Positions 49,244 through 62,677 of a stretch of DNA of 64,000 bases are shown one piece after another (positions within the stretch are counted from its first letter, which is position 1; each line of letters begins with the position of its first letter). A program made the translations under genes and the position numbers. The notes below the pieces were generated by a model. It searched no databases and had not been told where the DNA came from. It was given only the letters and a program-made list of their open reading frames with translations. The DNA lies in assembly GCF_001039355.2 (NCBI RefSeq), contig NW_019774602.1:24535-88534 (forward strand), written 5' to 3'. The stretch comes from Lingula anatina (taxonomy: Eukaryota > Brachiopoda > Lingulata > Lingulida > Lingulidae).

Positions 49244-49456
49244 GACTGCAGTGCTACCACTGGCTTCGCAGACCTGACTGGTGTTTCTGCCGTTCTCACT
49301 GTGTGTGCGGGGAGAGAAGAAAGGGAGAGAGAGAGACAGGGGTACAAACCCAGGGGATTCTAAACCTTTGGGCTCCAACCTGGGTCGGGGATCTTTAGAT
49401 GACCGCCTATTGTCGTGACAGTGCATCATTTCCCCTCTTTTCGACTGTTCAGAACG

Positions 49457-52400
49457 ATGACGACCAAAAACACTGGGAGTTTTTTTCAAGAAACACCAAC
49501 TCACTTCACGAGAAATGACAGCTGCAAGGCGGATTGTGCAAACTGTTCTAAGCGATACCACAGTGAGAACCGTGCGCTAGGGCGTCAAATGTGTGCACGG
49601 GGACATTTGCAGCAGACGACTGTCGATGGGATGTTTGAAACAAGCAAAGCCCCTGGCAGGCCAGCAAAACACTGTACAGACCGCAATAGCTCTGGAAACA
49701 CGTTCCAGCTGGGACCTTCAAACTTTCGTTTACTGCATCTTTTTGTAGTTACCATCTGCCTCATAGACCAGGGCGTATGTAAGGTAAGTTACCTAATTAG
49801 TTGTATGACTCTGAACGCCACGATTTTTTTGTCAGTCATTTTTTTTTCACTCAGTGAAGGCTTAACTTAAGAAGCTATACTTTACATGCTATTGTATTTT
49901 GATGCGTTTACCCGACTTGTCAATGCAGTCATCAATGTCGAAATTGGAAGCCATAAAAATGCTTCTGCTTCATTCAAACCCCTATAATTAAGAGAACTGC
50001 CATCGGTTACGTTAAATTAGCAATCGCAGCCATAGACATTTAACAGGGAAAGCTCTTAGACAAACACTTTCGACTTTGGGAAACCCATACTATTTTGAAT
50101 TATGTCTATAACCAAACGTCTCGACGTACGTAAAGTAAACACACACCGTCCTGCTGAGTTGTACCTTCAGCGATGAGCGGGGATTATTATTGAAGTAAAA
50201 CGAGTGAGAAACAAAGCAAAATGAACCTGTGTGTTGACCTCTTCTCACTTATTTCATTGACCAGCCTTTTTAAAGCCTTTCTTATATATCGCTTCCGTGG
50301 AAAGGAAATATGCTTTAACCGTTATGCTATAAATTAATTGACGTTTCTCGGCTTAAAAGCTGTATTGGTGGGACTCAGTCGTAAAGAGTTAAACACTCCG
50401 CCGCAACTTATAAAACAGCTGTGATTTTTTTGTCAGGGCTTTTATTACTCCAAGAGTTTTTTTTTCGTTAAGTTTTAACACGTAAAACTTCTAACTCGTC
50501 TTTACTTTTAGAGAGATATCAATGAGATGAAATACTCGTTTGTTATGTAAACAGTGGGTATGTTGATACAAACTCCTCCTTATCTTCTAGGAGTCGTGGA
50601 TTTTTGCATGTAGCATATACAAGATAATATTTGTTCTGTCGGCTAGTAAGAGGGAACCCAAACACTATCATTGATGATCGGCTGCTTGTAGAAGTTGTAT
50701 TTTTATTATTTCCACGTGCTGAATAGCAACTGTTACAATTTCTTTTCAGGTTATCGGCAGTGCGTCAGAGTCAGCAGCAGTAAGAGGTGAGTAGGCCGTT
50801 TTGCCACAGGTAGAATCTTTGGCTGAGTCTGATGAATGTATCAAACTGGGTGCTCGAAAGACCTAGAGCTTGGAGGGGGGGGGGGGAGGATGGGCCGCCC
50901 TTATTTTTGTCAAGCACAGCCAAATGGGGTTTTAAAAGCTTCTGCCCCTGTCCACCTACAAACTTCCCTAATTTTTGAATCTGTCCGACAGGCAACTGAA
51001 AAGCATACCACATCCATGGCAAAACGTATTGGCGAACAAAATGTTCTTGCTATCTACGAGAAGAATATATTTCTGATTCCTTAGTTTAAGTGCCATAAGT
51101 GGCTTGTCGTGCACCTGCATGGAAATTGCGATGAACAGGACCGCCTTACTTTATGTAGGTAAATTGATGGTATATTTTGTTTAAAGAGTGCATGTTCGAG
51201 CGGTCTAGACTACTCTTGCACCTTTGGGGTATTTCCCTTAGCTTAGTCACTCTCCGGAAACAAGGTTTTGCTCCTTAGCACAATTCGCGTGATATTATCC
51301 AGTATTTTCGTTCAGTTAACCGACAACCTCATAATTTACGTTTTGCAATGTTTGCAAATCCGATACCAAGGCATATCGTTTAAAACGTGCGTATTTAATA
51401 TGGTTCTGTAGATCAAAACAATGCTGTCTTCACCAGGGGCGTCTGAAACATGGATAAGAACTGCTGCCTTTCACTTAAACAGAAATCTGTCTGCAACGCA
51501 CGTGCTTGTCTGGTTTACAATACTAGAAAAAAGTAAGCATTAAAAAATGAAAAAGAAATAATAAGCAACGAATTATTCTAAACAAAGATGCGTTTTTAAG
51601 GGAATTCAAAAGCTTTAGATTACCCAAGTGTTTTCATTAAAAAAGCGCCTAAAATGTTGTTGATTTCAATTTTTCACCCTTCAAATTTAGGTCACTCTGG
51701 AACCCCCCTCCCTCATTTCGTAACGTGCACTTAATGGAAAAAAGGTTTCCACTGAAATGGAAAAAAGGTTTTCATTGAACAAGTAGATTAACGGTAAACC
51801 AGTAAGCATGCATGCGTCTTCGGTTATTTTTTTAAAATTAGAGTACTACTACCATTTAGTTGTCCGTGAGAAAATAAACAAATAGTAATTTAAGTGTATA
51901 CAACTGGCCAGTCGAAAATGAGTCATTTTATTTTGGGTGGAACTAAAAAGAAATGATGAAAGTTTTTGGAAATTGTATTTCGGTCGCCTGCGAACAATTT
52001 TGTTGCGGTAAAGCTTATTATTCCAAGTAACTGTGTCAATGAAAACAAAATTTTGAATGTCGACTCTTTGACCTTGAACGATTATGTATTTCCGGTTTTA
52101 ACGCGACACCAAATGGGTATGGCACTTTTTTGTCATAGAAACCCTGGGATTCTGAGTTAATGGGTGCTGTTTATGACGATAACTTCCGTTTTGTTCGCAA
52201 GTTGGGCTAAGTATTAAAAAATAAATAAAAAATAAGAGCAACGAAATAAACCCATAAAGTGTTAGGGGGTCAGGGCCGATATCAAGGCGGAAATTGGTTC
52301 TGTGGGCAATGGGCAGGGGTCAATAAAACCCAGGTGGTCTGACAGATGCACACATGTTCAGATAGACTCCCTACCACTATGACACCAGTCGGCCATGTAG

Positions 52401-55400
52401 AGACACAGAATGCCGTCTTTCATCTATGAAAATATATGGAATTGACATTTTATATCAGTGTTCGCAATGCATGGCAAATTTATTGCCTTGGCCGCTGACC
52501 TTTCGATCTTGTTCTCAAGGAATCGAACATAGGTTCAAAAAGGTCACACCCGCACCGCTGACGCGTAATTGAATTAGAGTCTTATTATTTTGATACTAAT
52601 TGAAACATGCAATTGGGCCAAAATGCTATTGCTCGGCACCACATGAGCTAACAATCACAACAGAACGCCGCTACCCTGGGAGGGCCTCGAAAACAATGCT
52701 TCAAATCTTTTGCAGGCAAATACAGAAAATCTAATTACAATACAGGGTCAAACAGTGGCTTTGTTTTGCGGAAGGATTCGTAACATAATGCCTAGAAAAT
52801 CGGCCGATTCCACTTCGTTTACAAAGGACTACCCATTAACCCCATCTAAAGAGCACACGCATCGAGGGAATGTCGAGTTGCATTCAGTTAACCGTTATGA
52901 TGTTAACAAATTCTTATTGTTCTCTAGGAGTGTTAAATTGAGCTGTGCTCTGAAATAAACACCTCTTTTGGCAATGAACCATACACCGCCGTCTGCCAGA
53001 TAACAACGAAATTTTTACTGTTGGGTTTGTTGGACGTTTAAATCATACAACATTCAATGTGTGGGACAAGGAAAGTGATACAAGTAAATTGTTTTATATT
53101 TGTACTGACAACGTAGGCCCTTCCTACCGTGGTAACACAATACTATTGTTTTTCTTTGTTTTGCATGCACAAGAGTTCTTATGCTGCCAGTATTAATTTT
53201 GGACATTTTTCATTTCCAGAAGCAGAGAGTCAATACAGAAATATTCTGTCAAGGAAAGAAAACACGACTGACTTTAACATCATTCTTCCATACCTCAGTG
53301 ACTTACAGGGGAGATTTCTCTCCAGTGATTTGCAAAACATTCCAAATTTGGTAAACCCGAACAAGGAAGGAGGCCATAATACCAAAAGCAAAAGAAGCAT
53401 CCAGAACGAAGACGTCAATATTGCGTTTAATGTGAGAGGAGAAATAGTATTACTTTCACTCTTCAAAACGGACGATCTCATTGCGCCATCAGCCATATTG
53501 GAATCTAAGGAAGACAATGTCACATTCGGTGGTGTCCTTCAGCAGGACTGTTATTATCAGGGACACGTGGAACACAGCTATGACTCCTATGTGGCTCTAA
53601 GCACTTGTGACGGCTTGGTAAGACATATTTTGTACCGGTACACTTGGCGTAAGATTTACCAAACACGTGTTCATTTTTGTTTTGCGTCCACAGTTGAAAG
53701 AAGTACCTTGTCCCTTTCGGTACTTTCTTGTTAATTCTGTAGAGGGGGGGGGGGGGGGGGCTCTTGTAGAACTCGGGGGTTGTTATTGTTTTGATCCCTT
53801 TTGCTTCGAAGAACTGTCACCGTGAATTATAGGGGGAAATATTGATCTTTTCCGCTCTTGAGGTACTCTACATCTGCTAAAATATATAGTTCCACAGGTG
53901 CCTCATGGTGCTCATTCCCGGGGTCACAGTACTAGTTGAGGATTCTTGCTTTGACCCGACAAGGACATAAATAATACGTAAATATACCTCCTACGTTCAA
54001 CGATCACGATGAAGCACGCTTTAGCTCATGGGGAACCGATTACATGACCGTTAAACGGCCGTTTATTCCTTTGATCAACGTTTAAAATCCGCCCTTATTC
54101 CTAAGATTGCTTAGAGAGCGCCAGTTAGGTACAACGAATCCTGTTATGTTACGTCCAAAGTGACACCTGTTTTGACATCATTTAGCCTCTTTTTTGCAAG
54201 ACCCTGAAACTCTATTGAGGTCTTGTTTCCTTTCCTTTCAGTTGCCTCGTGAGTCTTAACTAGAGAATTCATGTCGCTGAAGCAAAAGTATATACTGCAA
54301 ACTCTTCAAACCAACCGTTTTCAAAACGACCACAAAGTACAGGTTTTACCAATTTGCAACTCAATTTGAACGATTGTGTCAATGTCTTTTTTCCTTCTTG
54401 TTTTTCGGACAGTTCTCGACAGGCTAACTGCGAAGCACATGTCAATGATAGATTTTTAACGTTTGCCCTTTTTTATGTTTTGTTTTTTGTCTTTAGAAGT
54501 AATGTAACAGCGTTAAACAAGGCAGCAAAGCTGTTAAATGTACAGACAAAAAGTAGAAAATAACGATGCATACTGTCAAATCTGATGCACTAATACATGA
54601 TTAATAGCAAAGTCGACACCAAATATCAATTATGCACAACAGGAAATACCGATGTAAGAAAAATGTGCAACTAACTAGCATAAGGCTTCAACCCCATGAG
54701 TGTTCAAGTCCACGCTTTGAAAATGCAGAATGAGAAAAATGAAAAAAAAAATGCATCAATTGAAGAACAATCAAGTTGGTTTTCCAATTTGAGCTGTATG
54801 TCAATCCTAAGAATCATTCTTGTTACATTCAAGTTACAAAATAATAAGTAACACAGTTTTCATTTCGTAATGTTTGTGGTGGCAGTGCACAAAGACGTTT
54901 TTTCAGTTTTGATACAGTACATAATGATTAACAGCATAATCACTGCCAACGTAAGTGAATGCAATGAGACTGGTTTTCCAACTCAAGCTGCATTTCAGTC
55001 CTTCGATCCTTTCCGTTAATTTTGAGAATCATATGCAACATGGTTATCCTTTAATGGTCATAAGTGCCCAAAATAGTTTCTTTTTTCCAATTTTAATGCA
55101 ATATTACATAATGTTTAACAGCGTAATGACCATCAATTTTTAATAATAAAATATAAGTATCATGGATATTCTGAAAATGTGACTAGCAAAGGTCTTTAAG
55201 CACATCTGCAATACATAATCTGTGTCTGTACATAAAAAACTACCGAAAAACCGAGAATTTTGTAAACGACCTTTGTTTCATTTTCATTTTTACACGTATT
55301 ATGCACTAAAGATCATTGCCTGATTTGGCTTAATGCACAGTTGAATAACGTGCTTTCCAGTGCAACTCCATAGGCGTAACCTTATAGCGACGAAAGGTTT

Positions 55401-58400
55401 TCGTAGTTTAGATTTTAATCAAATTCTGTGCAGTTGTCGTGAGATATTTGTCGCGACCACCATGCATGCCTGTTGATTGATTGTCTTTGTTAACACCAAA
55501 TGAAAACTTGGCTTGTTATATAACGAAATCAAATATTCCACATCCAAAAGTACACCAATTCTCATGAACTTGGACACTTTTTAAACAAGGTTTATTTAAA
55601 GTAGTAATAGATATCGTTAATTCTTAACACTGGACATCGTAATACGATTTTGGTTGTCAACAGCTGATTGTTTTAAAACGTCTTATAACACCAAAGGATG
55701 CAATTTGATCTTAAAGCTTAATCAGACACGAAGAACACGGCAGTGACTGTTCACAAATCGAGCAATTACAATCCAGCTGTAAAGATTAATCCAGTTAGTC
55801 TGGTACATTATTAGGGATGCTTATCAGATTTCGGGGTCACAGGAAAGTTGTTGACAATTTAAACAAACTCAAGTAGCTATGGTAAATTTTGGTACAAGGC
55901 TTTTGATGAAAAGGATGGACTTTCATTTAATTTTGATGGCAACAGAATCAAAGAAGGCTTAATGAGACTGAAAGGGAATAAATAAACATCAATATTTTGA
56001 TAAAATTAAAATATTAAAATAGCATGTCACAACAATGTAATAAACGGACAATCATTTTTACGTACACGTACGGAACCAGAAAATCAAGAAGAAATTGGTT
56101 ATTGGCAACTCTACCAGAAATTAAAAAAGATAAAATAAGCTTCAAGCTTTCGGTTCTGGGTGGGGGGGAAATAGGGAATGGATGTCCCTCGTGCCTCCTG
56201 GATCCGCCTATATGATATATCATAAGCCCCATTAAAAAATTCTCAGTGTTTTCGACACGTGAGAATTGGAATGGAATCATTGAACTAAAACATAAAACAA
56301 TACAGTTGCTGTAGTGTTCTGAAAGCAAACCAAGTTAGAAAATTATTGTACTGTTTTTCTCTACAAACTGGATACCTATATGGCAGTAAAGAAACGCTCG
56401 TAGCTTTGGTGTCGGCATTTTCAATAACTTTGTAAGTAGTTTTGTCTTCACAAAAATTGAATAAAGGATTTGCTTTTGATTCCAGCTTGGAATCATTCGG
56501 ACAGATGAAGAAGAATACCTTGTCCAGCCATTGCCTTCAAGATCTAAAGAGGGGCGACCTCACGTCCTTAAGAAGCTGCCTCACCCAAAAGGCAAGGCCA
56601 CTGGGCACAAAGGTAGCCATTATACTGGATATTTGACTGCCAAAGGTTAACTTTTAATTCGTTGCGAGTACATGTACATCATAATGTGCTAAGCTTTCTG
56701 TTTCTAATTTCCTGTTAGATTTACAAAGACGTTGGTTGTTTAGCTGTTTCAGATGAAGTCAGTGACAAGCACCGAAGAAAGAAGAGAGCATACGGTGACA
56801 AATATCTGGGAATTATGCTGGTTGCCGATCAAAGCGTCGTAGACTTCCATGGGAGTAAAAAGAAAGCGAAAACCTACCTACTAACGTTGATGAATATTGT
56901 AAGTTATTTGGAAATAATCACTTTCTTTAGACATTTTTAACTGAAAGTAATTGGCAAGGCGTCAGGGTTGTTGTACTGTAAGCAGAACAAGATCGTTTCC
57001 GGCGATATCAATATTAAAGTATTATGTTTTAAATAAAGGTTATGGTGTGCTTTTGTAAAAGATTACATTCGCACGTGCACGCACGCACTCATAGGAAGGA
57101 AATTCTGTGCTGAATTCTTCCGCTTTTTAGACGTACGATCTACTTTTTATATTGATTAAGTTGCAATTGAGCGCAGTCAATTGGCAGATCTAATATATTA
57201 TGGAGTGGTGTCCTTTCACCCTGAAATGACAACTCCAATTGTTTCTGATCCATGTAGGGCTTTGATTCCACCCTGGTTAGGGGGTGAGGCTACTCTTACC
57301 TAACAGTCCTGCTTTGCACTGGCTGAGTGGTGTAATACAATTGCATACCGTCGGTCAAAACGGTATACTTTTCGTAACACGTCTGCAATCACTGAGCCCC
57401 AGTTGGCCTTGTTCACAAACGTTAGTGCATCAACCAGTGCACTGCAAATTATCTTAACAAGAAGCACAAATCTGCACTGAGATGCGTACAGACTTAACAT
57501 TTATACAATTTACAAGTAATTTGTGAGGAATGCTCCTCATCTTCGTAAATCATATGCTTGTTTGGTTAGTGCAGGCTTCAGGGTAGTTGCCGTTTACTTG
57601 ATAGATTTTTGGCAAAAGACCGAGACGTTTCTTGGATTTTTAAGTGCTGTTCAGTTTTTTTTGTAATTCAAGGTTCCCCCAGAAAACACATTGTGCCTTG
57701 TAACATGCTATATCCAGACGAAAGGCGAATAAGAAACAAAGCGAAGTTATAAGATCATGGAGGCCTTTGTAGGCAATGGCTCAGTTCAGAGAGACCTGAA
57801 ACACGCCAAAGCCAAATTGTCCATCTCTCAGTTAAAAATCTCTTTTTTCATACTTATAACAGTATTCAAACTTGTAATTTTATATAAATTGTACAGCACC
57901 TTTCATTTATAGATTTAAACTCAAGGTTTGCATTGCCATATGCCTCAGTTATCTTCAAAAGGAAAGTTGCAGTTCTGTATGAAGCATATCAAAATCCCAA
58001 ACTGCTTTTTACATCCCTTTCTTTATCATATGCTTTTCCAAAGGCTGGCATTACCGATGTTACTGCAGGCATAAACACATTAAAAAGTATAAGTTCATCC
58101 CAGTTTAACTTATCTTGTAAACATTGTTTTATCTCTATTTAGATGAACTCGGTTTACCGCCACAATACTTTGGGTGTGCGCATCAACGTCGTGGTGGCCA
58201 GGGTAGTGTTTCTGGATTCTTATCAGGTATGTATTAGCATGGTGATCACTCTATCCCTCTGCTCTAGAGCCGTCTACAGAGTAACACAGCGTATAAAAGA
58301 ATCAAAAGCGCTCTGTTCTTTGGAACAAAAGTCTCTAGTTACGACCCAGACAAAATATACGTGACGCTTGGCGCCCACTGTAATATTGGTCAATGTGCAG

Positions 58401-60302
58401 TTTTTTTTGTTCGTTTACTGTTTTAACTGTCAATCGTTAAAGAAATTATGGTGGAAAAGATCATATTTGTGGTTGACCAAGCAAGAGACTTTACGGTTCT
58501 TGGTTCTTGCGGTTCTTGCACTTATATGATCTCGAGGCAGATGTTCGGCAAATTTGTTGCAGCCTTAAACCTGGTTACGCTTGTTCCAACCTATTAACTC
58601 CACACAGTACATGGAGCAGTGGGTAACTCTATTGTTTTGCATCGCGTTTCATAGAATTTAATAAAAAACTTAATCTTGAGAACACTTCATTTGGTATTCT
58701 TTCGTGCCCTGCCATTTAATTTTGTGTTTTCATAATTAAACGGAAAAGCAGTCAACACGAAAAAATAATAGCGATTCTTATTACGCTGGTGTGTAAGATC
58801 AAACGCTTAAAAGATGAACAGACGTAATAAGTAGTATTCTTTGTAATTCTAGGCTAATGCAATTCTTTACCGTGGTAACGCTAGACATACCCTAGACAGG
58901 TTTTGTAAGTGGGTTCAATTAAATCGTCCTCGGAATCCAAATGACCCAACGAACCATGATCACGCCATCTACTTGACAAGGGACAATCTAGGACCAGCCG
59001 GTGAGTATAAGTTGACGTTTTTCAAATGAAAAATGGATAACCATCAATCGATTATTGCTTGAAATTGTTACCTTTCTGTAGATGAAGACCAGGGAATGTT
59101 TTCTTCACAGAGTTGTGCTTAAACAATGAAAACTCAGCTTTCTGGAAATAGTCCAATGAAGGAATCGTATACTTATTGACACAAACAGATTGTTTTCATG
59201 TGAACACACTGAAATTCTACGAATTAATACAATTTGAAACGTTTAAAGGTTTGTTTAAATGTGTTTGCATGAGTTTGAACAGTGTAAGACCACAGGCATA
59301 GACTGTATGCATGGTAATTCAAGAGTTCTATTCACTTCCACATCCAGGGTACGCACCAGTAACAGGAATGTGCCAGCCAGACCGCAGTTGCGCAGTCACT
59401 AAAGATGATGGTCTGACGTCGGCTTTCGTCATGGCCCACGAGACGGGTCACGTGTGAGTAACCTTGTGCAACATTATAGTATGAGTTCTGCTATTATTGC
59501 TATTATTGAGTAAACTGATGTTGATTTTTTAATGAGATGGTCAACCGTGTTGTCTGAATTTACCTGGACTCTTTTTACGTGTGGCAAAATCAAGCATTAT
59601 CTATGAGATGTAGGTTTAATCTTCTTCTTCATCTCTTTTTTACTTTTTGCAAATAAGCAAATTGCAGGTTCTCTTACACAAGACCTCACTTTTACTTTTA
59701 CTTTTAGGTTTGGAATGCTGCACGATGGACAAGGAAACAACTGTGATGGCAGTGGAGAATCTATCATGGCACCTCTAGTGCAGTCGACATTTTCAAGATA
59801 CTACTGGTCCTCTTGCAGCGCGCACGAACTAAAACTTCGCTTTCAGTAGGTTATGAAACCGGCCTCTGATTCCTTTTTTCAATTTCTTCGCTGTCTTCGT
59901 ATGATGTAATGAATGGATAAAACAGACGTTGAGGACTTAATGATCAGACCAAAATCAATATGTTTTAAATATTACACAACACGGATAGCATATAATGGCG
60001 CACAATGATATCAACACAATCAATAGGCCCTATACGTAGATTTTGCATGTTGCAATTGATATTTCACGATTCCTGAGCAGTATTATTTCTAGATTTTGCA
60101 TGTTGCAATTGGTGTTTCACGATTTCTGACCAGTATCATTTCTATCCTATAGCGAGTATACCTGCCTTGATGATAACCCGTTTAGGCCCCCGACGGCTAG
60201 TGTTGCTGATCCCATGGGCCAGAACTGGGATATGGATGAACAATGCAGGCAGGAGTTTGGAGAGGGATACGGCCTTTGCAAAGCAGTAAGTACCATATTC
60301 TA

Positions 60303-60357
<55 letters not shown>

Positions 60358-62640
60358 CTATTAATAGGGCCGACACGTGGTTTCTGAGTAATTGTGGTTT
60401 AGAATATTCCAAAGCAATGACTTACATATTTTTACTAAAAGCTTAAATTTTAGAGTTAATGATATATCAGTAAACATGAATGCTCATTGATTTGTTGCAT
60501 CTCTTTGGAAACTTAAAAGTATTTAATGCCGGCAGTATTAAGATTTCAATAAACAGTATCATTTTAACAACCTTATTACAGCGTTATATTTTGTGATCTG
60601 ATTAGGGAATATATTCCCCTTCCAGTTCCATCACGTCGATCCATGCCAGTATTTGTGGTGTGCTACACATGACAACCCCTTACTCTGTAAAACCAAGAAA
60701 GGACCACCCCTTCCAGGGACCGAATGCAAACCTGGCTACGTGTGTATTGCTGTTTTGATGTTTTAATAGTGTGTTAAGCATCAATCTCTGCCACAGAAAA
60801 CCCCTGCTTATTAATTTTTTTTTAGATTCACCCAATCCTATTCACCACAGGTATATACATGCATATAGTTACTACGTGTATTACACGTGTGTATACTTTT
60901 CCAAAATTGGTGGAATTATCGACCCGAAGAATCCTCGAAGCTCAAATTTGTCCCCAGAAATGGACTTTTTGACCCATTTGCCTCTGAACACACTTGTCCC
61001 TCTAGAGGTTTCCCAGAAAGTTATCATTTACCCTACCCTATTATTACAGAAGCTTTTTAGTCGTTTTAGAAATCTCTGATTAATACAAACATTTCTGAAG
61101 CGATCAAACTGGTAAATTTTGTATTTGCTTAATGATAAAATCACTCAAGAATATGAACATGTGTTTCCCATTTTCTCTAGTTTTCTTTCTGAAATTGATC
61201 TTTTCTCTTTTTTCCCCATTTGCCATCAAAACAGTGGTGCATGAATGAACGTTGCGAGCCAAAGGGCACCAGCACGGTCAGTCGTATTGAGGATGTAGAC
61301 ATCCACGGCGCCTGGACCACGTGGTCGGAGTGGTCGTATTGCACACAGACCTGTGGCGGAGGGATACGTCTGAGGTCACGGTCATGTGACAATCCTGAGT
61401 AAGATCTTACTTTCACATGTATCAGCCCTTCTTTACCCGAGTGATATCTAAGTACTGTTACTTTGACATGAAAATGCCAAATTTTACTCATTTACTATGC
61501 TTCATTCTTTTTAAATTTACGTATTTTGTGAAATTTGATTTTAATTGGTATATCATTTGATTGTTTCAGACCGGACAGAAAGTCAAAGGAATGTGAAGGC
61601 TTTGATACAGAGCACGAAATATGCAATCAAAATGTAAGTGTGTCGATATGTTGTTATTAAAGAAACGTGTTTTCAATATAAATCGCACTTGAACCAATTT
61701 AAACGGACTTGGTTCCAAAAAGATCAATTGAATTTATAGGAACAATTACTATATTTGAAACAATCTGTTTTTACTGGCCTTCTACAAATTGTACTTTTGT
61801 TTACTCTCCAGGAATGTGAAAAACTGGTAGACGTTCGTTCAGAGTTATGTAAGAAGAAAAGTCCGTGGCACAACAACAAACACCATGCATGGGCGACATT
61901 CCAAAGCAAATACAGTACGAATTGCTTTTTACTATACTTAAACAACACCTTTCTAAATGTTATTAAAGTAATACAGAAAGTAAGTTATTCCAACGTCGCT
62001 AAACTATTTAAACGCGAAGGAATAGTTATCATTTCTTTACTTTGTCTGTCATTTCAGAGTCTAACCAGTGCAAACTGAATTGTGTATCTGTTGAATCTGG
62101 CGAGATTGTCGTCTCCGAAGATGTCCCAGATGGCACCCCATGTACCTATGAAACACCATACCACAGGTGTATTGATGGAGAGTGCAGGGTAGGGCCTTGC
62201 TTAACAACCTTTTCATTTAACGGCCTCTCTTCCCTTCAGTTGGCCATTCGTTGAATTTTATTAAAATTATTGACTTCATTTAAAAATCTCCAGATTTTAA
62301 AAATCACTCCAACCAACCCCAGAGCCCAAATGCCCTTCAAAAATAAGTATGGGCGCTTTTCCGCGAGTTTGATTGTAAAAAAGAGTTAAAGGCTCTTTTG
62401 GATAATTTATTTGTTTAATTTATTCAGGAGTTTGGTTGTGACGGAATTCAAGGCTCCAAGAAAAAACCTGATAAGTGCGGTGTCTGCGAGGGTACGGGAT
62501 CGGACTGCAGAGACGTGAAAGGCAAATACAAGGAAACACCAAAAGATGGTAAGTTGACCTCAGATCCCCAAATACAAAAATATAAGTGTTTGGGAATCTG
62601 ATGGTAAGTTGACCTCAGATCCCCAAACACTTATATTTTT

Positions 62641-62677
<37 letters not shown>

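Noticed and set aside
49415-49456. Start of the ADAMTS frame before 49457
   Set aside because: The upstream in-frame start would be GTG at 49415; there is no ATG before 49457 in this frame.
56709-56720. Alternative acceptor CTGTTAG at 56718 for ADAMTS exon 5
   Set aside because: Starting there gives a stop codon within 40 nt in the required phase; the acceptor at 56751-56752 keeps the frame and yields [12 protein letters not shown].
60197-60446. Frames with Ile-Tyr repeats on both strands
   Set aside because: They are only the translated (TA)n microsatellite after ADAMTS exon 10.
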